Part shown: positions 37,995 to 47,902 of the stretch, in pieces
Numbering within the stretch: the stretch's first letter is position 1
Layout of the letters: each line of letters starts with the position of its first letter
Assembly: GCF_001571365.1 (NCBI RefSeq)
Contig: NZ_BCTQ01000043.1
Span: 1-48,823 of the forward strand
Reading direction: 5' to 3'
DNA from: Achromobacter denitrificans NBRC 15125
Lineage (GTDB): Bacteria; Pseudomonadota; Gammaproteobacteria; Burkholderiales; Burkholderiaceae_B
DNA length: 48,823 bases
Made by a program: the position numbers and the translations under genes
The notes under the pieces: model-generated
Database searches by the model: none
Told to the model about the DNA's origin: nothing
The model's input: only the letters and a program-made list of their open reading frames with translations

Positions 37995-38816
37995 ATGGGC
38001 ACCATTACCAATCAGGCCGACCTGGCCAAGATGCGCGCGGCCTGCCAGGACGCCGCCAAAGTCCTCGATTTCATCACGCCTCACGTCAAGCCGGGCGTCA
38101 CGACGGGGGAACTCGACCGCCTCTGTCTGGAATACCTGACCGACGAGCTGCGCGTGGAGTCCGCCACGGTGGGCTACGCCCCTCCCGGCTACCCGCCCTT
38201 CCCTGGCGCCATCTGCACCTCGGTGAATCACCAGGTCTGCCACGGCATTCCCGGCGACAAGGTGCTGAAAAATGGGGACTCATTGAATATCGACGTCACC
38301 ATCATCAAGGACGGTTGGTTCGGCGACACCAGCCGCATGTACGCCGTGGGCGAGCAGTCGATCCTGTCGCGCCGCCTGACCGACATCACCTTCGAGTGCA
38401 TGTGGAAAGGCATCCAGCAGGTGAAGAACGGCGCCACGCTGGGCGACGTCGGCAACGCGATCCAGAAACACGCCGAGGCCAACGGCTTTTCGGTGGTGCG
38501 CGAATTCTGCGGCCACGGCATCGGCCAGCGCTTCCATGAAGATCCCCAGGTGCTGCACTACGGCAAGCCGGGCACGGGCGTGAAGCTGACCACGGGCATG
38601 CTGTTCACCATCGAGCCGATGATCAACGCCGGCCGCCGCGAAATCCGGCAGTTGTCCGACGGCTGGACGGTGGTCACCCGCGACCACAGCCTGTCCGCCC
38701 AATGGGAGCATGCTGTCTGCGTGACCGACACCGGTTACGAAGTCCTGACCCTGTCGCCGGGCATGCCCCAGCCGCCCGCGTTCATCACCGAACCCATCGT
38801 CATCCCCGCCGTCTGA
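37995..38816 (+). CDS. map: Methionine aminopeptidase, type I
   Basis: The 273-aa enzyme removes the initiator Met from nascent proteins. All five metal ligands are seen: D100 (LNIDVT), D111 (GDTSR), H174 (GHGIGQ), E207 (IEPM) and E238 (WEHAV), plus substrate-binding H83 (VCHGIP). The length is about 10 residues longer than E. coli Map because of a C-terminal Pro-rich tail. It is divergent from rpsB, as in E. coli, and 19 nt upstream of glnD. Confidence 0.97.
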   Translation: MGTITNQADLAKMRAACQDAAKVLDFITPHVKPGVTTGELDRLCLEYLTDELRVESATVGYAPPGYPPFPGAICTSVNHQVCHGIPGDKVLKNGDSLNIDVTIIKDGWFGDTSRMYAVGEQSILSRRLTDITFECMWKGIQQVKNGATLGDVGNAIQKHAEANGFSVVREFCGHGIGQRFHEDPQVLHYGKPGTGVKLTTGMLFTIEPMINAGRREIRQLSDGWTVVTRDHSLSAQWEHAVCVTDTGYEVLTLSPGMPQPPAFITEPIVIPAV

Positions 38817-38835
38817 CCCTCCGCCGACCGCCGCC

Positions 38836-41439
38836 ATGACCGCCGAACACCTCAGCGCCCTGCGCGAACGCATCCAGGAATCCCGGCGAGCGGCGGTTGC
38901 CCAGTTCCGCGGACACGAACGGCCGGACACGCTGTTGTCCGAACTGCGCCGCATCGTGGACGCCGCGCTGCGCGACCTGGTCAAGCTCTGCCCCCTGCCC
39001 GCCGGCGCCACGCTGGCGGCCGTGGGAGGCTACGGCCGCGGCGAACTCTACCCCCATTCCGACGTCGACCTGCTGATCCTGCTTCCGAACGCCCCTACGC
39101 GCGAAGACGAGGCGGCCATCGAGAAACTGGTGGCATCGCTCTGGGACCTGGGGCTGGAACCCGGGCACAGCGTGCGCACCATCGAAGACTGCGAGCGCGA
39201 GGCCGACGCCGACATCACCGTGGAAACGGCCTTGCTGGAGTCCCGCTGGCTGGCGGGCAGCCGCACGCTGATGAAGAAATTCGAGGCCGCCACCCGCTCG
39301 CGGCTGGATCCGCGCGCCTTCTTCCGCGCCAAACGCGTCGAAATGCAGCAGCGCCATGCGCGCTACCACGACACGCCCTATGCCCTGGAGCCCAACTGCA
39401 AGGAATCGCCCGGCGGGCTGCGCGACCTGCAGGTCATCCTGTGGATGGCCCGCGCGGCGGGCTTCGGCGACAGTTGGCGTTCGGTGGCGCAGGCCGGGCT
39501 GCTGACCTCCTCGGAAGCGCGCGACCTGCGCCGCGCCGAACAGGCCTTCAAGCGGCTGCGCATCGAGCTGCACCTGCTGGCGAACCGCCGCGAGGACCGC
39601 GTCCTGTTCGATCTCCAGCCCGCGCTGGCCGAGGTCTACGGCATCCATGCCACCGCCACGCGGCGCGGCAGCGAACTGCTGATGCAGCGCTACTACTGGG
39701 CCGCGCGGCTGGTCACGCAGTTGAACGGCATCCTGGTGCAGAACATCGAGGAACGGCTGTTTCCGCGCCCCGACAGCGACGCCCACGACATCGACGACGA
39801 TTTCCGCAACCTGCGCGACCGCCTGGACATCATTCGCGACGACGGCTTCGAGCGCAACCCCACCCTGCTGCTGCGCGCCTTCCTGGTCATGCAGCAGCAC
39901 CCGGAACTGACCGGCATGTCGGCCCGCACGCTGCGAGCCATCTGGCATTCGCGGCATCGCATCGATGCGCAGTTCCGCCGCAATCCGGTCAACCGCAAGC
40001 TGTTCCTGCAGATCCTGCAGCAGCCGCGCGGCATCGTCCACGAACTGCGGCGCATGACCATGCTGAACATCCTGCCGCGCTACCTGCCGGTGTTCCGCCG
40101 CATCGTGGGCCAGATGCAGCACGACCTGTTCCATGCCTATACCGTGGACCAGCACACGCTGGCGGTGGTGCGCAACCTGCGCCGCTTCACCATGCCCGAG
40201 CACGCCCAGGAGTATCCGCTGGCCAGCCAGCTGATCGCCGGCCTGGACCGGCACTGGCTGCTGTACGTGGCGGCGCTGTTCCATGACATCGCCAAGGGCC
40301 GCGGCGGCGACCACTCCGAGCTGGGCGCCCGCGAAGTCCGCAAGTTCGCCCAGGACCACGGCATGGAACCCGAGGATACGGCCCTGGTCGAGTTCCTGGT
40401 TCGCCAGCATCTGCTGATGTCCGCCGTGGCGCAGAAGCGCGACCTCTCCGACCCGGCCGTGGTGCAGGACTTCGCGGCCACCGTGAAAGACGAGCGCCAC
40501 CTCACCGCCCTGTACCTGCTGACGGTGGCCGACATCCGCGGCACCAGCCCCAAGGTCTGGAACGCCTGGAAGGGCAAGCTGCTCGAAGACCTGTACAAGC
40601 TCACCCTGGCCGCGCTGGGCGGCGCGCATGCCGACGCGCACACCGTGCTGACCGAACGCAAGGAGGAAGCCGCGCGCCTGACCCGCCTGGCGGGGTTGCG
40701 CGACGACGCCCGCGAGGCGTTCTGGAACCAGCTGGACGTGGCCTATTTCCTGCGCCACGACGCCTCGGACATCGCCTGGCACACGCGCCACCTGTACCAC
40801 CAGGTCGCGCCGGCGCAGGCGGTGGTCAAGGCCCGCCCCACCGAGCACGGCGAAGGCCTGCAGATCATGGTGTACACCCGCGACGCGCCCGACCTGTTCG
40901 TGGCCATCTGCGGCTACTTCGACGCCAAGTGCCTGTCCATCCAGGACGCCCGCATCCACACTACCCGCCACGGCTGGGCGCTGGACAGCTTCATCGTGCT
41001 GCTGCCGGAAGGCGCCAGCGACCTCCGCGCCCAGGCCACGCTGGTCGAGCACGAACTGGCCGAGCGGCTGAAGGATCCGCAGGCCGCGGCGCAACCCCAG
41101 CCCGCCCGCGGCTATTACGGCCGCGGCCGCCAGTCCCGCGTGTCGCGGGTGTTCCCCATCATGCCGCAGGCGGAACTGCAGCCCGACGAGCGCAGCACGT
41201 CCTGGCGCCTGTCCGTCACCGCCACCGACCGACCCGGCCTGCTGCACGCCCTGGCGCGCGTGTTCGCCCGGCACGAGGTGAACCTGGTGATGGCCAAGAT
41301 CATGACGCTGGGCGACCGGGTGGAAGACGTGTTCATCGTGGACGGCTCGGCGCTGGCCCGGCCGCGCAGCCAGATGCAATTCGAACGCGACGTCCTGGAC
41401 GCCCTGGCGGGCGAGGAAGCCGGCCGCCGCGCCGCCTGA
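38836..41439 (+). CDS. glnD: PII uridylyltransferase / uridylyl-removing enzyme
   Basis: The 867-aa bifunctional sensor modifies PII proteins (GlnB/GlnK) according to glutamine. Domains in order: nucleotidyltransferase with GGYGRGELYPHSDVDLLI at 64-81 (D76, D78), GlnD-type middle region with ESPGGLRDLQVILWMARA, HD domain with H483-D484 in FHDIAKGRGGDHSELG (uridylyl removal), and two C-terminal ACT domains from about 670 and 790 (WRLSVTATDRPGLLHALARVF). All catalytic residues are present. It follows map by 19 nt. Confidence 0.97.
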   Translation: MTAEHLSALRERIQESRRAAVAQFRGHERPDTLLSELRRIVDAALRDLVKLCPLPAGATLAAVGGYGRGELYPHSDVDLLILLPNAPTREDEAAIEKLVASLWDLGLEPGHSVRTIEDCEREADADITVETALLESRWLAGSRTLMKKFEAATRSRLDPRAFFRAKRVEMQQRHARYHDTPYALEPNCKESPGGLRDLQVILWMARAAGFGDSWRSVAQAGLLTSSEARDLRRAEQAFKRLRIELHLLANRREDRVLFDLQPALAEVYGIHATATRRGSELLMQRYYWAARLVTQLNGILVQNIEERLFPRPDSDAHDIDDDFRNLRDRLDIIRDDGFERNPTLLLRAFLVMQQHPELTGMSARTLRAIWHSRHRIDAQFRRNPVNRKLFLQILQQPRGIVHELRRMTMLNILPRYLPVFRRIVGQMQHDLFHAYTVDQHTLAVVRNLRRFTMPEHAQEYPLASQLIAGLDRHWLLYVAALFHDIAKGRGGDHSELGAREVRKFAQDHGMEPEDTALVEFLVRQHLLMSAVAQKRDLSDPAVVQDFAATVKDERHLTALYLLTVADIRGTSPKVWNAWKGKLLEDLYKLTLAALGGAHADAHTVLTERKEEAARLTRLAGLRDDAREAFWNQLDVAYFLRHDASDIAWHTRHLYHQVAPAQAVVKARPTEHGEGLQIMVYTRDAPDLFVAICGYFDAKCLSIQDARIHTTRHGWALDSFIVLLPEGASDLRAQATLVEHELAERLKDPQAAAQPQPARGYYGRGRQSRVSRVFPIMPQAELQPDERSTSWRLSVTATDRPGLLHALARVFARHEVNLVMAKIMTLGDRVEDVFIVDGSALARPRSQMQFERDVLDALAGEEAGRRAA

Positions 41440-41518
41440 GCGCGGGCGGCTTTCCGCCATCGCCAGCGCCGCCCGGACGGCATACAATCCCGGTTTTCGG
41501 CCACGCGGCGTCCGTTCT

Positions 41519-42232
41519 ATGCAGCTCAATGACTATCTGCGCGTTTTCGGGGGCAGCTTTTTCTTCGCGCTGGCCACCCTGCTGCCCTTTCTGAACCCGC
41601 CCGCGATCGCGCCGATCTTCCTGTCGCTGACCGAAGGCGCGTCGTCCTCGACGCGGATGGTGCTGGCCAAGCGCGTCGCCATCAACGTCTGCCTGATGCT
41701 GATCGTGGCCATGGTCGCCGGCAACGTGCTGCTCAGCTTCTTCGGCATTTCGCTGTCCATCGTGCGGGTCGGCGGCGGCATGCTGGTGATCGCCAGCGCC
41801 TGGCGGCTGGTGAATTCGCCCGACGCCGACACCGAGCGCGTCGCGCGCATGGCGGAATCCTTCACGCCCGAGATGGCGAAGGCCCGCGCCTTTTATCCCC
41901 TGACCTTCCCCATCAGCTGCGGCCCCGGCTCCATCGCCGCGGCCATCACGGTCGGCGTCTCGCTGCGCGACCAGAACCACGTGCTGAGCCTGGTGCGGCT
42001 GGGCGGCTCGATCCCGGGCATCATCGTCGTCTCCGCGACCCTCTACATCTGCCTGCGCTTCGCCGCCCAGATGCTGCACCGGCTGGGCGATAATGGCACC
42101 GCCGTATTCATGCGCCTGTCGGCCTTCATCATGCTGTGCCTGGGCGTGCAGATCTTCTGGGAAGGCTCGCGCGAACTGCTGCTGGGCGTCCTGCAGCAGG
42201 TCATGCAACCAATTCCGGTTCCCTCGGTCTAG
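41519..42232 (+). CDS. MarC/UPF0056-family membrane protein
   Basis: The 237-aa protein has six predicted membrane helices and the MarC signature LLPFLNPPAIAPIFLSLTEG near the start and AFYPLTFPISCGPGSIAAAITVG at about 124-146. MarC was named from a drug-resistance locus, but no transport substrate is established. A TACAAT -10-like hexamer at 41483-41488 precedes it. It lies 79 nt after glnD and 66 nt before dsbB. Confidence 0.9.
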   Translation: MQLNDYLRVFGGSFFFALATLLPFLNPPAIAPIFLSLTEGASSSTRMVLAKRVAINVCLMLIVAMVAGNVLLSFFGISLSIVRVGGGMLVIASAWRLVNSPDADTERVARMAESFTPEMAKARAFYPLTFPISCGPGSIAAAITVGVSLRDQNHVLSLVRLGGSIPGIIVVSATLYICLRFAAQMLHRLGDNGTAVFMRLSAFIMLCLGVQIFWEGSRELLLGVLQQVMQPIPVPSV

Positions 42233-42298
42233 GAGTTTCCTGGCCTGCCGCCGGGCCCGGCGCCCGGACCGGCTTTCCGCAACCCTACTCGCAGAACA

Positions 42299-42784
42299 AT
42301 GACTTCACGCTCCGAACGCCTGCTCCGCCTGATCGCCCTTTTCTGCTTCGGCGCCGTCGGCATCGCCCTGATCTCCCAGCACGTCTTCGATATGCCGCCC
42401 TGCGCCTGGTGCGTCATGCAACGCCTGATCTACCTGGTGATCGGCGTCGTGGCCCTGGTGGGCGGATACGGCGGCGGCCGCGGCCTGACCCGCTTCTGCG
42501 GCGTCCTGGCCGCCCTGCTGTCGGTAGCCGGCGTGGTCGCCGCCTGGTATCAATACAGCGTGGCGGCCAAGATGCTGTCCTGCGACCAGACCTTCGCCGA
42601 CCGCTTCATGACCGGCATCGGGCTGGACGGCGGCGTGCCGTGGCTCTTCGGCATCTACGCCACCTGCATGGATGCCATGGTGTCGGTGCTGGGCATCGAG
42701 TATGCCCTCTGGAGCCTGGCGCTTTTCGTCATCCTGTTCTTCATGGCGCTGCCCGTCGTCTTCAGGCGCGGCCAGGCGCGCTGA
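42299..42784 (+). CDS. dsbB: Disulfide bond formation protein DsbB
   Basis: The 161-aa inner-membrane protein reoxidises DsbA and passes electrons to quinone. Four helices are predicted. The first redox pair is C35-A-W-C38, the second pair C95 and C123, corresponding to C41/C44 and C104/C130 of E. coli; the conserved MQRL following the first pair is present. Length is typical. The next gene starts 5 nt after its stop. Confidence 0.95.
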   Translation: MTSRSERLLRLIALFCFGAVGIALISQHVFDMPPCAWCVMQRLIYLVIGVVALVGGYGGGRGLTRFCGVLAALLSVAGVVAAWYQYSVAAKMLSCDQTFADRFMTGIGLDGGVPWLFGIYATCMDAMVSVLGIEYALWSLALFVILFFMALPVVFRRGQAR

Positions 42785-42789
42785 GCGCG

Positions 42790-43404
42790 GTGCCGGCCAC
42801 GGCCGAGGCGTCGCACGCCGAGCGCTTGCGCGCGCTGGTTCTGGCGCATGCGCCGCTGATGCGCTGGCTGCGCGCGGCGCGCGACCACGGCCCGGCCGGC
42901 GGCTGCATCGCGGCCGGCGCGGTCCGGTCGCTGGTGTGGAACCACCTGCACGGCTACCCCGCCGGCAGCCACCCGCCGGCGGACCTCGATTTCGTCTATC
43001 ACGACCCCACGGACCTGTCGGCCGGCCATGAGGACGGCGTCGCCCGCCGCCTGCGGGCCGCGGCGCCCGACGCGCCCTGGGAAGTGGTGAACCAGGCGCG
43101 CGTGCACCTGTGGCGCCGTGACAGCCGGGGAGCGCCCCCGCCCCCGGCCGCGTCGCTCGCGGCGGGCATCGCCGCCTGGCCCGAAACCGCCACCTGCGTG
43201 GGCGTGGCCCTGGAAGGCGACGACGAGCTGCGCATCGTCGCGCCGCACGGTCTGGCCGACCTGTTCGCGCTCGTGCTGCGGCCCAGCCCCGGCGCCGATC
43301 CCCGCGCCTATGCCCAGCGGCTGGCCGACAAGCGCCATGCCGACACCTGGCCCCGCCTCACCGTCATCCCTCCCGCCCTTTCCCGACCGCCGTGCCGCCC
43401 CTGA
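42790..43404 (+). CDS. COG3575-type nucleotidyltransferase family protein
   Basis: The frame is open from far upstream, but the first plausible start free of dsbB is GTG 42790, giving 204 aa. The pattern CIAAGAVRSLVWNHLHGY followed by PADLDFVYHD is that of the small nucleotidyltransferase family once called DUF925; DLDFVYHD supplies the metal-binding Asp pair. Its substrate is unknown in any organism I can name. It lies 5 nt after dsbB and overlaps the next gene by 13 nt, so these three are likely co-transcribed. Start is uncertain; no clear ribosome-binding site is seen. Confidence 0.8.
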   Translation: MPATAEASHAERLRALVLAHAPLMRWLRAARDHGPAGGCIAAGAVRSLVWNHLHGYPAGSHPPADLDFVYHDPTDLSAGHEDGVARRLRAAAPDAPWEVVNQARVHLWRRDSRGAPPPPAASLAAGIAAWPETATCVGVALEGDDELRIVAPHGLADLFALVLRPSPGADPRAYAQRLADKRHADTWPRLTVIPPALSRPPCRP

Positions 43405-43955
43405 AATACCTCACCGGATATCCGGAATCGCTGATCCTCCAGGCCCGCAAGCTGCTCGACCAGGGCAAACTGGGCGCCGCCCTGCTGTCCCGCTACTCCG
43501 CGGGCGCGCACGGCGTGCGTACCGACCGCGCGCTCTACCAGTACGTGACGGACCTGAAGAACACCTATATGCGCAACGGCGACCAGATCAACAAGGTCGC
43601 CTTCGACAGCAAGATCCACGTGATCCAGCACGCGCTGGGCCAGCACACCTATATCTCGCGCGTGCAGGGCGGCAAGCTCAAGGCCAAGCACGAGATCCGG
43701 GTGGCCACGCTGTTCAAGACCGTGCCGGCCGAGTTCCTGAAGATGATCGCGGTGCATGAACTGGCCCACCTGAAGGAAAAGGACCACAACAAGGCCTTCT
43801 ACAGCATGTGCCTGCGTATGGAACCGAACTATCACCAGTACGAGTTCGACCTGCGCCTCTACCTCACGCACCTGGAAGCGACGCGGCAACCCCTGTGGGA
43901 TCCGAAGGCGAATGCCGACGCGACGGATATGGCACCGGCCGGAAAAACCGATTAA
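43392..43955 (+). CDS. YgjP-like zinc metallopeptidase (M48/DUF45)
   Basis: The 187-aa protein has the zinc motif HELAH with H122, E123 and H126, and the third ligand H132 in KDHNKAFYSMC, as in the YgjP/WLM-like cytoplasmic metallopeptidases. No signal peptide or membrane helix is evident. Its substrate is unknown. The start GTG 43392 lies 13 nt inside the preceding nucleotidyltransferase gene; both have GTG starts. A 286-nt control region of different base composition follows. Confidence 0.88.
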   Translation: MPPLKYLTGYPESLILQARKLLDQGKLGAALLSRYSAGAHGVRTDRALYQYVTDLKNTYMRNGDQINKVAFDSKIHVIQHALGQHTYISRVQGGKLKAKHEIRVATLFKTVPAEFLKMIAVHELAHLKEKDHNKAFYSMCLRMEPNYHQYEFDLRLYLTHLEATRQPLWDPKANADATDMAPAGKTD

Positions 43956-43979
43956 TTGTCGGGCGCATTCAAAATAGAA

Positions 43980-44067
43980 ATCCTGAATGAATTCTGAACA
44001 CAATCTGACTTCATTCTGAATGATTTCTTAAATACATCTGACGATATTCTTAACGACAGCTGAATAA
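43980..44067 (+). promoter_or_regulatory. Eight direct repeats with exact 11-bp period upstream of tctBA
   Basis: CTGA or CTTA cores start at 43983, 43994, 44005, 44016, 44027, 44038, 44049 and 44060, each exactly 11 bp from the next. Extended units read ATTCTGAATGA in the best copies (43980, 43991, 44013, 44046 register). Tandem 11-bp direct repeats are the typical binding pattern of OmpR/PhoB-family response regulators, which bind head to tail on one DNA face. The array ends 174 nt before tctB. No two-component gene is nearby. Confidence 0.75.
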
Positions 44068-44241
44068 TCCATTTCAGCGGTGCAAACATGTTGCGGCCCT
44101 AGGGTTAGCGAGCATGAAAATCCGGATTTATCGCCGCGCGCCGAAAGCGGACTGAAAGTGCCCGTTATTAGACTCTCTCAGGCTTTTGTAAGGGGCTGGA
44201 ATCGCCCTTTCTTGCAAACGCATTCTAATAACGAGGAGAGC

Positions 44242-44721
44242 ATGGTGCTTCAAGAAAGCAGCAGCAATATAAATACGGGAAGGGGTTTTCATAGGCATAT
44301 GAATAACCAGAATTTCGTCCGCGGCGCATTCATGATGGCGTTCGCCCTTATATTCGGAGTCACATCACTCAAATATCAAGTCGGGACCTTCTCCCGCGGC
44401 GGGCCGGGCCTGTTTCCGCTGATGGCAAGCTCGGCGCTGTTCGCCATCGGCCTGATCACGGTAATCGCCTCGCTCTTCACCGAGCCGGTGCCGATGAGCC
44501 ACAGCATCAAGAACATTTCCATCATCATGCTGAGCCTGGTGGGCTGCGCCGCGATATCGGGCGCGGTGAATATGGTCGTCGGGATCATATTCCTGGTTTT
44601 CTGCGCCTCGTTGGCGGCCACTTCGTATTCGACCCTGAGAAACTTGAAGATATCAGGAGGGCTGATTGCCGTCGCCTTTGCGTTCAAGAGCTTTCTCGGC
44701 CTTAACCTGCCTTTACTCTGA
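44242..44721 (+). CDS. tctB: Tripartite tricarboxylate transporter, small membrane subunit TctB
   Basis: The 159-aa protein has four predicted helices and the TctB pattern GPGLFPLMASSALFAIGLITV. With TctA it forms the membrane part of a sodium- or proton-driven, receptor-dependent carboxylate transporter. ATG 44242 has a GAGGAG site 4-9 nt upstream; an internal ATG at 44299 is an alternative. A 60-base stretch at 44281 is 48% GC, low for the window. Its tctA partner starts 12 nt after the stop. The periplasmic receptor gene (tctC/bug) is missing. Confidence 0.88.
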   Translation: MVLQESSSNINTGRGFHRHMNNQNFVRGAFMMAFALIFGVTSLKYQVGTFSRGGPGLFPLMASSALFAIGLITVIASLFTEPVPMSHSIKNISIIMLSLVGCAAISGAVNMVVGIIFLVFCASLAATSYSTLRNLKISGGLIAVAFAFKSFLGLNLPLL

Positions 44722-44733
44722 CGAGCATACGCG

Positions 44734-46242
44734 ATGGATATCCTGAATAATCTGATGCTCGGCTTCGAGCATGCCCTGACCTGGCAAAACCTGCTGTATT
44801 GCGCGATGGGCTGCGTTATCGGCACCCTGGTCGGGCTGCTGCCCGGACTGGGCCCCCTGTCCACGATCAGCCTGCTGCTGCCGCTGACCTATTCCATTCC
44901 CACCGGCGGCGCACTGATCATGCTTGCCGGCATTTATTACGGCGCGCAGTATGGCGATAGCGTGAGCGCCATCACCATGAAGATTCCGCATGCAAGCAGT
45001 ATCGTCGCTTGCATAGACGGCTACCAGATGAACCTGAACGGCAAGACCGGTCTCGCGCTGTTCACGGCGGGCGTCTCCAGCTTCATCGGGGGCACGGTGG
45101 CCATCGTGGTGCTGTCGACCATGACGCCCATCCTGGGCGAAGCGGCCTTCCTGTTCGGGCCGGCGGACTATACCGCGTTAATGCTGATGGGCTTTTTCTG
45201 CGTCAGTTTCGTCAGCAGCGGCAATATGCTGACCGGCCTGGCAATGGCGATCGTGGGCGTGCTTCTCGCGTCGATCGGCACCGACGTCAATAGCGGCACC
45301 GCGCGTTTCACCATGGATTTCGCCTTCCTGCAGGACGGGATCGGCCTGATCAGTATCGCGCTGGGCTGCTTCGGCATCGCGGAAATCGTGAAGAACCTGG
45401 ATAATCGCAACGAACTCACTCCCTTCAACGGCAAAATCAAACTGATGCCGACCTGGGCCGAGTTCAAGCGCATTATTCCCAGCGCCCTGCGCGGCAGCGC
45501 GATCGGCGCGGCACTGGGCATCCTGCCCGGCGGCGGCCCCACGATTGCGCAGTTCGCCGCCTATGCGGCCGACAAGCGCTTCAGCAAATACAAGCATGAG
45601 ATGGGCCATGGCGCGATCGAAGGCGTGGCCGGGCAAGCCGCCGCCGACGAAGCCGCGGCCCGCACCAGCTTCATTCCGCTGATGGCCATCGGCATCCCCG
45701 AGAACGCGGTGATGGCCCTGATGCTGGCGGCCTTCATTATCAAGGGCATCCAGCCCGGCCCCAATATGATCGGCACCCACCCGGACCTGTTCTGGGGCCT
45801 GGTGGCCAGTATGTGGGTAGGCAACTGCTTCCTCCTGCTGCTGAACGTGCCGCTGGTGCGCTATTGGCTGTCCGTATTCAAGATTCCCTACACGGTATTA
45901 TTTCCGTCGATTTTGTTTTTCTGCATTATCGGCACGTTCAGCATCAATAACAGCCTGGACGATATTTACATTACCGCGGTATTCGGACTGATCGGTTATG
46001 CATTCCTGCGATTGGGCATGGGCGCCGCGCCCTTGATGCTGGGTTTCATCCTGGGCCCCATGCTCGAAGAGAATTTCCGCCGGGCGATGCTGCTCAGCCG
46101 AGGCTCCTTCGATGTCTTCATCACGCGGCCGATCAGCGCCACCCTGCTGGGCGTGATCGGACTGGTGATCGTCTGGAAACTGGTCGTGTTCGTCCGGACG
46201 CTCAGGCAACCCAAGATGGCGGCCGCCACGCAGCAGCCCTGA
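44734..46242 (+). CDS. tctA: Tripartite tricarboxylate transporter, large membrane subunit TctA
   Basis: The 502-aa protein has about eleven to twelve helices and the TctA signatures GTLVGLLPGLGPLSTISLLLPLTY, YGAQYGDSVSAI, and GILPGGGPTIAQFAAYAADKR followed by GIPENAVMALMLAAF. Substrates of the family include citrate and other carboxylates; the substrate is set by the receptor, which is not encoded here, so it cannot be named. GC drops to 43% in the 60 bases from 45901. It converges with purF. Confidence 0.93.
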   Translation: MDILNNLMLGFEHALTWQNLLYCAMGCVIGTLVGLLPGLGPLSTISLLLPLTYSIPTGGALIMLAGIYYGAQYGDSVSAITMKIPHASSIVACIDGYQMNLNGKTGLALFTAGVSSFIGGTVAIVVLSTMTPILGEAAFLFGPADYTALMLMGFFCVSFVSSGNMLTGLAMAIVGVLLASIGTDVNSGTARFTMDFAFLQDGIGLISIALGCFGIAEIVKNLDNRNELTPFNGKIKLMPTWAEFKRIIPSALRGSAIGAALGILPGGGPTIAQFAAYAADKRFSKYKHEMGHGAIEGVAGQAAADEAAARTSFIPLMAIGIPENAVMALMLAAFIIKGIQPGPNMIGTHPDLFWGLVASMWVGNCFLLLLNVPLVRYWLSVFKIPYTVLFPSILFFCIIGTFSINNSLDDIYITAVFGLIGYAFLRLGMGAAPLMLGFILGPMLEENFRRAMLLSRGSFDVFITRPISATLLGVIGLVIVWKLVVFVRTLRQPKMAAATQQP

Positions 46243-46298
46243 CCGCCGGGGCCGGCGCCCCCTCCTTCCTGGAGCGGGCGCGCCCGGAAACGCCGGCC

Positions 46299-46326
46299 AA
46301 AAAAATGCCGTCCTCGCGGACGGCAT
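46299..46326 (-). terminator. purF: Intrinsic terminator of purF
   Basis: ATGCCGTCC (46305-46313) pairs perfectly with GGACGGCAT (46318-46326) around a 4-nt loop; the A-run 46299-46305 gives a T-run on the minus strand. It ends the dedD-cvpA-purF transcript 25 nt after the purF stop. Confidence 0.92.
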
Positions 46327-46351
46327 GTTCACTCTCCCCGCGGAGACGAGC

Positions 46352-47872
<1,521 letters not shown>

Positions 47873-47902
47873 GGTGAGATTTCCTGGTTGATTTGAAGCT
47901 AA

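Noticed and set aside
38800..41529. 909-codon open frame on the minus strand antisense to glnD
   Set aside because: Low-complexity composition and complete overlap with glnD, whose catalytic motifs are all present.
43980..44067. CRISPR-like array
   Set aside because: Repeat units are only 11 bp with no spacers and no cas genes; direct operator repeats explain it better.
44079..44094. Possible sigma-54 promoter (GG...GC) upstream of tctB
   Set aside because: GG and GC are 12 nt apart instead of 10, and the rest of the consensus is missing.
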